From positions 30,421 through 94,420 of the forward strand of contig CAYWUI010000008.1 in NCBI GenBank assembly GCA_964461435.1: 64,000 nucleotides of DNA, given 5' to 3'. The first letter of the stretch is position 1. Each line of letters begins with the position of its first letter. The position numbers were made by a program, and so were the translations under genes. This DNA comes from G020354785 sp964461435 (GTDB lineage: Bacteria; Bacteroidota; Bacteroidia; Bacteroidales; UBA10428). The notes under the pieces are model-generated. The model was not told the DNA's origin, did no database searches, and worked only from the letters and a program-made list of their open reading frames with translations. Positions 8,006 through 16,387 of the stretch are shown one piece after another.

Positions 8006-9487
8006 ATGTTTAAAAAAGAATCTTTAAAACTGCTCCCTTTTTACCTGTTTTTTATAATCCTTACAATAGCTGTCTCCAATAATTCATTCTTCTGGGATAA
8101 AGATATAATTATCTCAAAAAAAGCATACTGGTTTTATGAAAACGGGTTTTCCCTTCACCTGCCCAATTCAATCGATACCGGGTATACTCCTGCGCTGAGC
8201 CTTTTACTGGCCGTCTTATGGAAAATTTTCGGGACAAAACTGCAGGTAGGACATTATTTAATGCTGCCTTTCAGTTTAGGCCTTGTTTACCAGTTATATA
8301 TATTCTTAGACCATTTCTTTGCAAACAAAAGATATATATTTCTAACTCTTGTTCTGGTGGTCATTGATACGACATTATTATCACAGGTTATTGTCGTTTC
8401 AAGCGACCTGGTTATGGCCTTCTTCTTTTTTCTGTCAATAAATTCGATTCTTGATAAAAAAAGATATATACTGTATTTTTCTTTAATTGGTTTATCTGTA
8501 ATACATTTCCGGGGAGTCATTTCATGTATGATAGTATTTATTTTTGACTATTATTACTTTAAATCAAAAAACAGGGAAAAGTATTTAAAAAGTCTGCTGT
8601 GCGCTATCCCGCAATATTTACCTGCTGCGTTTATTTATCTGGCTTATCTGGTTTATCATTATAAAACAACCGGCTGGATTTTAAAGCATGATGAATCCCC
8701 CTGGGCAGGATGCTTCGAAATTGTAAATTTCAAAGGATTTTTAAGAAATATATTAATTGTCATATGGAGACTGGTTGATTTTGGCAGATTATTTTTATGG
8801 TGTATAGGCTTTTATTTTCTTTTTCTTTTTATTAAAAAGAAAATCAAATTTGATGATAAAATAACAGTACTCATAGCTTTAATATCTTTTGCCTTTATCG
8901 TGAATCTCCCGCCAATGTTAATTTTCAATCTGCTTACAGGACACAGATATTTTATGATAATTTATATTCTTCTTACTATAATAATTGCTTATCTGGTATT
9001 TGAAAAAACAAAAACCCAAAAACAAGCTAATATATTTTATGTAATAATAATTTTTGGCCTGGTAACAGGTAATTTATGGATTTATCCCGATAAAATCGCA
9101 AAGGGCTGGGATGCAACTATTGCACACATCCCTTACTATCATCTCAGAAAGAAGATGATAGATTACATTGAAGACAAAGGGATCCCATTCAGTGAGGTTG
9201 GCTCAGAAATCCCAAATACATCAGGAATAAAATATATTGATTTATCTGATGATGACAGGACTTTCCCTTTAAAAGATCTAAAAGTCGATAAGTATATCTT
9301 CTATTCAAACATCTATAATATGTTTACTAACGAAGAAATAGATGAGCTTAAGCAAAACTGGATACCGGAAAAGGAATACAGGTGTTTACAGGTATATGTA
9401 AGGCTATACAGGAATCCGCGTTATCCCGAACCGGATTATCATGAGCCGGAATATCAGGAGCCGGAATACATCAAAAACTCATCTTGA
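8006..9487 (+). CDS. GT-C type membrane glycosyltransferase-like protein
   Basis: The 493-residue protein has about ten hydrophobic helices and the layout of ArnT/PMT-type (GT39-like) enzymes that transfer sugars from polyprenyl phosphates in or outside the inner membrane. An acidic motif in the first external loop (FFWDKDIIIS, about residues 29-38) could be the catalytic Asp region. Assignment to a named family is uncertain. The C-terminus ends in three repeats of Tyr-x-Glu-Pro-Asp/Glu, outside any obvious domain. It starts 26 bases after atpG and may be read from the same transcript. Its last 17 bases overlap the convergent outer-membrane protein gene. Confidence 0.6.
   Translation: MFKKESLKLLPFYLFFIILTIAVSNNSFFWDKDIIISKKAYWFYENGFSLHLPNSIDTGYTPALSLLLAVLWKIFGTKLQVGHYLMLPFSLGLVYQLYIFLDHFFANKRYIFLTLVLVVIDTTLLSQVIVVSSDLVMAFFFFLSINSILDKKRYILYFSLIGLSVIHFRGVISCMIVFIFDYYYFKSKNREKYLKSLLCAIPQYLPAAFIYLAYLVYHYKTTGWILKHDESPWAGCFEIVNFKGFLRNILIVIWRLVDFGRLFLWCIGFYFLFLFIKKKIKFDDKITVLIALISFAFIVNLPPMLIFNLLTGHRYFMIIYILLTIIIAYLVFEKTKTQKQANIFYVIIIFGLVTGNLWIYPDKIAKGWDATIAHIPYYHLRKKMIDYIEDKGIPFSEVGSEIPNTSGIKYIDLSDDDRTFPLKDLKVDKYIFYSNIYNMFTNEEIDELKQNWIPEKEYRCLQVYVRLYRNPRYPEPDYHEPEYQEPEYIKNSS
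9422..9466 (+). repeat. Three 15-bp in-frame repeats in the glycosyltransferase tail
   Basis: Units 9422-9436, 9437-9451 and 9452-9466 are near-identical 15-mers (TATCAGGAGCCGGAA type) that encode Tyr-x-Glu-Pro-Asp/Glu three times. They lie just before the overlap with the convergent gene. Repeat number could vary between strains by slippage. Confidence 0.85.
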
Positions 9488-10763
9488 GCCTTAAAAACCC
9501 GAGATTAAAATTTTGCTTTTGCTTTCCGCCCTCACTGTCGGGGAACTTGCCGCTGAATACCTGGAAATAAATAGAAAAGTCGAGATTATCCATTAGTGAA
9601 TAACTTAGTGACGGGCCTATATAATAACCTGTGATATCACCAAGGAAGACCATACCTCCCAGGGTGGCATTCAGCAGAGGGGTAACGGGATAAGTGGCTT
9701 GAGAGAATAAATTATATTCGGTAAACGATAAATTTTTAACAGACAGTGGACCTGAATAATACTCCGAAAAGTTTGAAACACTAACATTTTCCGGCATCTG
9801 CCTGTACAATGCCTCAACCTGGATCATCAGTGAATTTTTAAAAGTATATTCAGATGACAGGGATACGAAGAAGAGTCCGGTTGTATCCTTAAAATTATCC
9901 ATAGGATGAAAATAGCTTATTTCGCCCCTGAAGCTGGCTGATTTGATATTCCCCGACCATCCCAGTCCGGTTACATAATCCTCACTATTTAATATCCCTC
10001 CCAGAAACTGTATATCGTAATTCCATTTGCTGAACCTGCAAAGTGCTGCAGCTGTTATGTTTTCGGCACTATCCAGCTTAAGGGCAGCCTCAACAGCAGA
10101 AGTTGTGCCCGGATAATACTGTATTCTGATTGCATCGCTACCGGGTCTTTCAGGATAATCGAAATCAAAAAAATTATAGGTATTAAAAATATCATTCGGA
10201 TTCCATACAAATGTCTGACCCCAGTTAATACGCTGGCGGCCGGCAGTAATTTCAAGATTGCCTGCAGTATACTGAAACCATAGTCTGTCTATAAAAAGAT
10301 TAAGCAGGTATGTTTTACCTTTTGCTATCATCAGGGACAAATCTATAGCTCCATTGTCGCCGTCAATCTGGTCAACATAATTGCTAAATCCTCCCAGTCC
10401 GGCATTAAAATTGCCGGGATCCAATCCGAAAGCCGAAGCAATGCCTGAAATAGTGTCCCCGCCAGGTTGATTTTCCAAATCTTTCATTACCTGATCAAGT
10501 CTTATCAGGTCGCCGTAAATAAACCTGTTCCTGGTTTGCATGACAAAAGATAAATTCTTTGAAATGTGCCACTCAAAATTCAGGCGGTTATGCAGCTGGT
10601 TTTCGGTAAGCCAGATATCATTAAGGTTCTCATACATTACAGACTGCATATTTGAAACATAACCGTTCAATTCCCAGCTTTTTTGCTTTTCATCCTCCTG
10701 GCCAAATGCGGTATTGCTTACAAATAAAGAAATAAGCACGATTATAATCGCTCCCCGTTTCAT
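9471..10763 (-). CDS. Outer-membrane beta-barrel protein, DUF1302-like
   Basis: The 430-residue protein has a signal peptide (residues 1-21, ending SNTAFGQ), alternating beta-strand sequence throughout and a terminal Phe (FLRLKMSF), as expected for an outer-membrane barrel. The stretch ITAGRQRINWGQTFVWNPNDIF resembles the hallmark of DUF1302/alginate-export-type barrels. It is the last gene of the leftward operon with TetR, LolA-like, permease and ATPase genes. By context it could be the outer-membrane exit or insertion point for the substrate handled by the ABC transporter. Its stop lies inside the end of the convergent glycosyltransferase gene. Family assignment is moderate; substrate unknown. 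Confidence 0.7.
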   Translation of the reverse strand: MKRGAIIIVLISLFVSNTAFGQEDEKQKSWELNGYVSNMQSVMYENLNDIWLTENQLHNRLNFEWHISKNLSFVMQTRNRFIYGDLIRLDQVMKDLENQPGGDTISGIASAFGLDPGNFNAGLGGFSNYVDQIDGDNGAIDLSLMIAKGKTYLLNLFIDRLWFQYTAGNLEITAGRQRINWGQTFVWNPNDIFNTYNFFDFDYPERPGSDAIRIQYYPGTTSAVEAALKLDSAENITAAALCRFSKWNYDIQFLGGILNSEDYVTGLGWSGNIKSASFRGEISYFHPMDNFKDTTGLFFVSLSSEYTFKNSLMIQVEALYRQMPENVSVSNFSEYYSGPLSVKNLSFTEYNLFSQATYPVTPLLNATLGGMVFLGDITGYYIGPSLSYSLMDNLDFSIYFQVFSGKFPDSEGGKQKQNFNLGFLRLKMSF

Positions 10764-10815
10764 GATTTTATGTTCTTGTATTCAATTGAACTAAATAATA
10801 AGAGTACTGTATTTA

Positions 10816-11502
10816 TCATTTCCCGGTCTCATCACTTACTACCCTGCCATCTTCAATAGTAATTACTCTTCTGGCTTTTCTCACAACTCTTGCATCATGT
10901 GTTGAGAAAATAAAAGTAGTTTTCTCTTCCTTATTAAGCTTCTCCATGATATCCAGCAGGTTTTCAGTTGACTTCGAATCGAGGTTTGCAGTGGGTTCAT
11001 CAGCCAGGATAAACTTTGGTTTCGATGCCAGAGCCCTGGCTACGGCGACCCTCTGTTGCTGCCCCCCCGATAATTTTGAAGGCCTGCTGTCAATACGGTC
11101 GCTTAAGCCGACTGCTGCCATCAGATCCTTTACCCTCTTTTCACGTTCAGCCTTTGGCTTTCCCTGCAGGTGCATTATAAATTCCACATTTTCCCTTGCT
11201 GTTAAAACAGGTATCAGGTTATATGCCTGAAAAACAAACCCTATATTTCTCAATCTGAAATCTATAAGCCTCGAGGATTTCAGCTCCCCTATATTTGTAT
11301 GATCAATTATTACTTCTCCTCCTGAAGGCTTATCCAGCCCCCCTATAATATTCAGCAATGTTGTTTTACCTGAACCTGACGGTCCGACTACGGCAGCAAA
11401 TTCACCTTCCTCAAATGACAGGTTAATCCCGTTCAGGGCATTGACTTTATATTCGGAGTCATTATAGATTTTGGTCAGATTTTTAATATCTATTACTTTC
11501 AT
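10816..11502 (-). CDS. ABC transporter ATPase, LolD/MacB type
   Basis: This 228-residue ATPase energises the two permeases encoded upstream. Motifs are complete: Walker A GPSGSGKT (residues 40-47), Q-loop FQAYNLIP (about 91-98), signature LSGGQQQ (144-150), Walker B FILADEP (164-170), D-loop ANLD and switch His202 in STHD. This set belongs to the MacB/LolD class, which does not drive a classical transport channel but uses mechanotransmission to periplasmic partners. Position between permease and barrel genes in one operon supports a periplasm-facing lipid or hydrophobic-compound system. Confidence 0.93.
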   Translation of the reverse strand: MKVIDIKNLTKIYNDSEYKVNALNGINLSFEEGEFAAVVGPSGSGKTTLLNIIGGLDKPSGGEVIIDHTNIGELKSSRLIDFRLRNIGFVFQAYNLIPVLTARENVEFIMHLQGKPKAEREKRVKDLMAAVGLSDRIDSRPSKLSGGQQQRVAVARALASKPKFILADEPTANLDSKSTENLLDIMEKLNKEEKTTFIFSTHDARVVRKARRVITIEDGRVVSDETGK

Positions 11503-11545
11503 AGCTTGTTATTTTATCAGTTGTTAAATATTTATTCATTACTTT

Positions 11546-12766
11546 TTAAATATCTATCCTAAGTGCTTCTGCAGGCTTTAATTTTAGAGCTTTTATTGCA
11601 GGATATATTGCTGCTACAAGTCCGGTTACAAATACCATAATCGTTACTTTAACTGCTATGAAAAGATCAGGCACGGGATAAACCACAGTGTCGTACCCCA
11701 GTCTTTCATATGCTTCACCCCAGGCAGACAAATCAATTCCTGTTTTCATCAGTATGACTGTAAACAGATAACCCAGTATTATTCCGGTTATACATCCTGT
11801 AAAAGCTAAAAGTAAAGTTTCAAGCATAATCATAGTGAACACCCTGATTTTATTCATTCCCACTGCCATAAGCATGCCAAGCTCCTTTACTCTTTCCAGT
11901 ACTGCCATAAGCATTGTATTAATAATTCCGAAAAGCAATGCAAAGAGAATTATGCCAAGAATAAGATACATAGAAATATCTATTGATTCTTCAACAAGGC
12001 TCACTTCGGGCATTATTTCTTTCCAGGATTTCACATCAAGATTTTTGTACCTGGCAGACAATTTATTCTGCATATCATTGTAAGTCCGGTCATCTTCCAG
12101 GAGCACTGCAATTTCATGACCACTGGCATTATCCATGCCGATAAGTTGAGTTAAATCATTTTTTCTTACAAATACGTTCATTTCTTCATATACCGAATTT
12201 GATATTTTATATATGCCTGCCACCTTGAACTGTGCACGGGTTATTTCCCCGTCCATTTGCTGCATTGTCAGCACTACCTTCGATCTTACATTTACATTAA
12301 GCTTCTCCGCCATCTTTTTACCTATAATTATGGGATTACGCCCTTTCCCTTCAAAATATGCTCCTTCCACTATTTTTTCATACAAATTAGTAACCTGTCT
12401 CTCGTCTTCAGGAACCACGCCAACAACCTGGACACCTGCGCCGGTCTCAGCCGAGGCAATCATTGAATTAACGATTACTCTTACTGTAACAGCCTTAACA
12501 CCGGCCATACTGTCTATTTGATCCCTTATATCATTTGAATTGTTTATAAAATATTTTACATCAGGATTTTCCAGGTACTTTCTATGATGAAGCTGTATAT
12601 GTGATGCTTCTGTTTTTATTGCCGAATTGATTCGTTGAATTGCCATTCCCTCGTAAAGAGCCCATGTAAATACTCCTGCTAAAATACCTATGGCTAAGGC
12701 ACACATAATTACCAGGCTTCGTACCTTACTTCGCCAGATATTTCTCCACGCAACTGACCATAACAT
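11546..12766 (-). CDS. FtsX/MacB-type ABC permease (second of pair)
   Basis: This 406-residue permease has an N-terminal membrane helix after the basic start SVAWRNIWRSKVRSLVIMCALAIG, a large periplasmic MacB-like core (about residues 45-270), and three C-terminal helices with the FtsX-domain motif FGIINTMLMAVLERVKELGMLMAVGM. The C-terminus AIYPAIKALKLKPAEALR is typical of LolC/E and MacB permeases. It is distinct from the neighbouring permease, suggesting a LolCE-like heterodimer. The spacing of 31 bases from that gene supports co-expression. Confidence 0.92.
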   Translation of the reverse strand: MLWSVAWRNIWRSKVRSLVIMCALAIGILAGVFTWALYEGMAIQRINSAIKTEASHIQLHHRKYLENPDVKYFINNSNDIRDQIDSMAGVKAVTVRVIVNSMIASAETGAGVQVVGVVPEDERQVTNLYEKIVEGAYFEGKGRNPIIIGKKMAEKLNVNVRSKVVLTMQQMDGEITRAQFKVAGIYKISNSVYEEMNVFVRKNDLTQLIGMDNASGHEIAVLLEDDRTYNDMQNKLSARYKNLDVKSWKEIMPEVSLVEESIDISMYLILGIILFALLFGIINTMLMAVLERVKELGMLMAVGMNKIRVFTMIMLETLLLAFTGCITGIILGYLFTVILMKTGIDLSAWGEAYERLGYDTVVYPVPDLFIAVKVTIMVFVTGLVAAIYPAIKALKLKPAEALRIDI

Positions 12767-12797
12767 ATCGTTTAATTTTAAGTTATTAATTAATATT

Positions 12798-14015
12798 TTA
12801 TGTTCTCAAAGCATTGGCAACTTTAAGATTCCTTATTTTAAATACCGGGTATAAAGATATGAGCAAGCTTATGGCAAATACAGTAATAACCTGGTTAACA
12901 AAAACCCTGGCCTGTGCACCAAAATAAATTACCGGCTCAAATCCGAATTTTTCGTAAACTTCCGAGACTTCCCCGGGCAATGGCAGGGGATGGTGCAGCA
13001 GTACAATAATTATTGGCACGCTAATAAGGAATCCGAAAAATACCCCTAAAAATCCCATGAATAATGTTTCATAGAACATTATAGCCTGCAATTTCCTTTT
13101 TTGCATTCCTATAGCGACTGTAATTCCTGTCTCCTTCCTCCTTTCTGCCACCATCATAATTATGGTTCCCAGTATGCCGAATCCCACAACTATATATAAA
13201 ACTGCTTTCATTATTACACCGCCTGCCCTGTCACCTTCAATCATCTGCACAATCTCAGGCTGCATTTCGTCCCAGGTCATTATGCTGTAATCATTCTGCA
13301 GCTTAGCTTCCAGTTCATTCTTGACATCTGCAACATCCGAATAATTCTCTACCATAATAGCTGTTGACGTGACCATTCCGGGCATTGAAAAAAAGTCCTG
13401 TGCTTTCCTAATATCAATATAAGCACCAAAATTATTCAGATCCGGAGAGGGAAATGTAAGGATCCCCCTTACCGGGAATAACCCGGCAGCAGTAGCACCA
13501 TGGTACCCCTGGCTTAATAATATAACAGTATCTCCAATATTAACCTTAAGATTTTTTGCCAGGTTAACAGCTATTAAAATTCCATCATCATTCTTCTTAA
13601 GATATTCTCCCCCGGATACCCATTTTGACAGTTCGGACAACTTCTCTTCAGGCTCCGGATCAATCCCGATAATTGCTCCCCCTTTTGTATTTTCACCGGT
13701 TGAAATAAGACTAAATGATTCAACCCTTGGGACATAATGTTTAATATCCTTAATACTATCAAGCACAGCATAAAATTTGTTATCGGGCTTATATACATCA
13801 TTTATGGATTTGGATTCCCAGTAGTCTACATTATGAATCTGCAGATATCCTGAATAAAACTTTACAACGTTATCAATCATTTTTGAATATATCCCTTCCT
13901 GCATAGAGCTCATACAGGTTGACATGAGTACTGCAACAACTATGGCCGTTACTGTTATAGTGGTACGGCGCTTATTTCTCCAAAGGTTTTTCCATGCAAA
14001 TAACAGGTTGTTCAT
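12798..14015 (-). CDS. FtsX/MacB-type ABC permease (first of pair)
   Basis: This 405-residue permease has the same plan as its neighbour: N-terminal helix after FAWKNLWRNKRRTTITV, a periplasmic core of about 230 residues, and three C-terminal helices with IIMMVAERRKETGITVAIGMQ and the end SLYPVFKIRNLKVANALRT. The two permeases are alignable but clearly divergent, fitting a heterodimer that would sit with the downstream ATPase and the LolA-like protein. A role in lipoprotein, lipid or drug export cannot be separated from sequence alone. Confidence 0.92.
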   Translation of the reverse strand: MNNLLFAWKNLWRNKRRTTITVTAIVVAVLMSTCMSSMQEGIYSKMIDNVVKFYSGYLQIHNVDYWESKSINDVYKPDNKFYAVLDSIKDIKHYVPRVESFSLISTGENTKGGAIIGIDPEPEEKLSELSKWVSGGEYLKKNDDGILIAVNLAKNLKVNIGDTVILLSQGYHGATAAGLFPVRGILTFPSPDLNNFGAYIDIRKAQDFFSMPGMVTSTAIMVENYSDVADVKNELEAKLQNDYSIMTWDEMQPEIVQMIEGDRAGGVIMKAVLYIVVGFGILGTIIMMVAERRKETGITVAIGMQKRKLQAIMFYETLFMGFLGVFFGFLISVPIIIVLLHHPLPLPGEVSEVYEKFGFEPVIYFGAQARVFVNQVITVFAISLLISLYPVFKIRNLKVANALRT

Positions 14016-14043
14016 TTTTCTGAATTTTAAGTTATTGGCCCTT

Positions 14044-14808
14044 TTATCTTACTTTTTTCATATTCTGCTGAGAAAAAAAGTCATCTGACAGCGGTACATT
14101 GAATTTAATTTCATCCATAACAATGATCGTTTTATGCCCTTGCTTGTCGGCGGGGATAAGTTCATACTTTGCCGGGATTATCCGGCCATCCATATTTTTA
14201 ATATCGTATGCCAGTTCTGTTTTAATAAGGTATTCATCCTCATCATAGTATTCAGCTTTCATCCATAGAAAATCATTCACGGAAATCCATATATATATTT
14301 TCCCCCACACTACTGCAGCATCTTCCAGCGGAATAAGTTCAATTTTATAACATTTTTTTTCGGAAATATCCTCTTCCCCCAGCTTTTTATGGGTATAGTC
14401 AACCACAACAGATGATTCATTCAATAAATCGTCATTTGTAAAATCAGAGCCCATCCATCCCTGGGCCAGCATTGATGGCGGGAGTTTAATCATTCTGTTT
14501 ATTGTGGGATTCCAGCTCCACATTTCTTTTTCCCGTTTGAGAAAGGACTGCCCTTTTTCCTTTGCCGGTGCCGTGATTAATGCCAGCGAATACTCTGTCC
14601 CTTTAGTCCAGTTTTTGAATGCTATTGTTCGCGTCCATGTGGGCCTGACAATTGTCATTGTCATCGCACTGTAACTTGATTTTTCCCCTTTCATTTTTGC
14701 ATCGGCCTTTTGCACAATTTCTTTTGCAGTTAAAACCTGCGCCTGTATAGTGCCTGCAGTAATTAACAATAATATTCCGGGAAGTAGTAATATTTGATTT
14801 GCTTTCAT
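14044..14808 (-). CDS. LolA-like outer-membrane lipoprotein-sorting protein
   Basis: A signal peptide (residues 1-23, ending IQAQ) precedes a LolA/LppX-like half-barrel domain: AKEIVQKADAKMKGEKSSYSAMTM, FKNWTKGTEYSLALITAP, KEMWSWNPTINRMIKLPPSM and the long strand region WGKIYIWISVNDFLWMKAEYYDE. This 254-residue architecture is annotated in many genomes as an outer membrane lipoprotein-sorting protein. It is probably a periplasmic shuttle for an acylated or hydrophobic ligand. It sits between the TetR gene and the two permeases, as expected for the soluble carrier of a LolCDE-like machine. The ligand is unknown. Confidence 0.82.
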   Translation of the reverse strand: MKANQILLLPGILLLITAGTIQAQVLTAKEIVQKADAKMKGEKSSYSAMTMTIVRPTWTRTIAFKNWTKGTEYSLALITAPAKEKGQSFLKREKEMWSWNPTINRMIKLPPSMLAQGWMGSDFTNDDLLNESSVVVDYTHKKLGEEDISEKKCYKIELIPLEDAAVVWGKIYIWISVNDFLWMKAEYYDEDEYLIKTELAYDIKNMDGRIIPAKYELIPADKQGHKTIIVMDEIKFNVPLSDDFFSQQNMKKVR

Positions 14809-14818
14809 GACTTTGATT

Positions 14819-15403
14819 TTATTTTTTTCTTACATATCTGTTAATTAACGTTTTCTTTATTTCTTCCAGTGGAAAATTATCAGGATCTATTATATAATGA
14901 AAACTTAATCCATCCAGTATTGCACCGAATAACTTGCTCTCCAGCTCAGGATTTTCATACCCTTTCCTGCGGAAATATTCCTCCAGCATTCTGAAAATAG
15001 GCCCGAGGATATTAAGGAAATCCGTTCCGAACATTTTCAGTACGCTTGGTTGTAAAATAATAGCAAAATAAAGTTTCCAGTATTTTGTGTTGGTTTTTAA
15101 AATTTCAAAAGTCTGGTTAATAAAAAATTCCAGCTCCTCGGTAGTAAGTATCCCGTCATTATTGGGATCAAAAGTCCCAGTCAGATCTTTTAAACCTGAT
15201 ATAACAATCTCGTGAAGCAATGCCTCCTTGCTTTTAAAATAATTATACATTAACCCTTTGGATATGCCTGCTGATTTGGCTATTTTACTAATTGAAGTAT
15301 TGTGAAATCCTTCATCGGCAAAAAGTTCAAGAGCTGCCTCAAGTATTATGCCCCTTTTCTGCTCTCTTATTTGTTCATATTGTTGTTCAGTTCTTGGTGC
15401 CAT
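14819..15403 (-). CDS. TetR family transcriptional repressor
   Basis: The 194-residue protein carries an N-terminal TetR helix-turn-helix (about residues 12-58: ILEAALELFADEGFHNTSIS, KIAKSAGISKGLMYNYFKSK) and an all-helical ligand-binding C-terminal domain with no recognised specificity. It is the first gene of the leftward operon and has two palindromes just upstream of its start, so autorepression of the whole lolA-like/permease/ATPase/barrel operon is inferred. The inducer may be the substrate of the transporter or a membrane-stress lipid. Confidence 0.9.
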   Translation of the reverse strand: MAPRTEQQYEQIREQKRGIILEAALELFADEGFHNTSISKIAKSAGISKGLMYNYFKSKEALLHEIVISGLKDLTGTFDPNNDGILTTEELEFFINQTFEILKTNTKYWKLYFAIILQPSVLKMFGTDFLNILGPIFRMLEEYFRRKGYENPELESKLFGAILDGLSFHYIIDPDNFPLEEIKKTLINRYVRKK

Positions 15404-15417
15404 TTCCGCATCTTTTA

Positions 15418-15433
15418 GACTGAACGTTCAGTC
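15418..15433. promoter_or_regulatory. TetR operator palindrome 1
   Basis: GACTGAACGTTCAGTC is a perfect 16-bp palindrome starting 15 bases upstream of the tetR start codon. Size and form match operators of TetR repressors. A second copy with the same core lies 68 bp further upstream, centre to centre. Confidence 0.85.
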
Positions 15434-15483
15434 ATAAGCTCTGTATTTAAAAAATGCCATTATACATCAGTTTTAATAAGTTT

Positions 15484-15503
15484 TTGACTGAACGTTTAGT
15501 CAA
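15484..15503. promoter_or_regulatory. TetR operator palindrome 2
   Basis: TTGACTGAACGTTTAGTCAA is a 20-bp near-palindrome, with one symmetric pair broken (G opposite T). It shares the GACTGAACGTT core with the first operator. The pair probably brackets the tetR promoter. Confidence 0.85.
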
Positions 15504-15881
15504 ATATAGTATTTTATTTTATCCCTGCCAAACTTTTTTAAAAAAATATTTTGCCCACCTGCTTAAATTTAGAATTATTCAAAATAATTGTATCCGGCCC
15601 CTTCCTCATTAGATGCACCAATCTCCAACTGATAAACGGTATCCCTGATTAATGAACAGACCGGATTAATAATCGCTGTTATATTTAGTATTTAAAATTA
15701 AATATTAGTTTTTTATTATATTTATATTTACTTATATCCTTAATATTAAGTCAATTAATTAAATAATATTGCATAGTTTTTTTATGCATACTTAAATCAC
15801 AATATTAAGATGTATAATTTTTAAAATTCTGTTGTAACAAACCGGATAACTTAAGCGTCACAATACTGGAATTAAATATAA
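15504..15881. other. AT-rich intergenic region between TetR operators and ECF sigma gene
   Basis: This stretch of about 380 bases has no coding frame of note. It is very AT-rich and holds a short inverted repeat (TGCATA 15770-15775 and TATGCA 15783-15788, seven-base T-rich loop). I found no clear TAnnTTTG element at a sensible distance from the sigma gene, which may instead use an ECF-type promoter that I cannot recognise. Confidence 0.5.
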
Positions 15882-16367
15882 ATGACTGTAGCGGAATTTA
15901 ATAAAAGTGTCGATGATTATTCTGACGGATTATATCGATTCATTCTTAAAAACATTAAGGATGATGAAAAAGCAAAAGATATAATACAGGATACCTATGA
16001 AAAATTATGGGTTAAAATTTCAGATGTCACCTATTTAAAAGTGAAATCATACCTTTTTACTGCAGCATACCATACAATGATAGACTTGATAAGGAAAGAA
16101 AAAAGACTTGCAGATTTTGAAAAAATTAATACTGACATGTACTCACATACCAAACAATATACGGGTTTATCAGAATTACTTGAAGAAGCAGTAAATAAAC
16201 TGCCTGATGATCAAAGATCCGTTATATTATTAAGGGATTATGAGGGATACTCATACGATGAAATTGCTGATATTACAGGATTAAGCGAATCACAGGTAAA
16301 AGTATATATATACAGGGGACGTATGTTTCTTAAAAAGTATATAGGTAGTATTGAAACAGTAATTTAG
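15882..16367 (+). CDS. ECF-type RNA polymerase sigma factor
   Basis: The 161-residue protein has region 2 (about residues 10-75, with DDEKAKDIIQDTYEKLWVKI) and region 4 (about 105-158, LPDDQRSVILLRDYEGYSYD and SESQVKVYIYRGRMFLKKYI). It has no region 1.1 or 3, as in ECF sigma factors. It directs polymerase to a small stress or envelope regulon. Twenty bases later starts a membrane anti-sigma gene, and an outer-membrane protein gene follows, which may be part of the regulon. This linkage and the single-TM partner are the usual ECF arrangement. Confidence 0.93.
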   Translation: MTVAEFNKSVDDYSDGLYRFILKNIKDDEKAKDIIQDTYEKLWVKISDVTYLKVKSYLFTAAYHTMIDLIRKEKRLADFEKINTDMYSHTKQYTGLSELLEEAVNKLPDDQRSVILLRDYEGYSYDEIADITGLSESQVKVYIYRGRMFLKKYIGSIETVI

Positions 16368-16387
16368 GTTTATACATTCGTTATACC

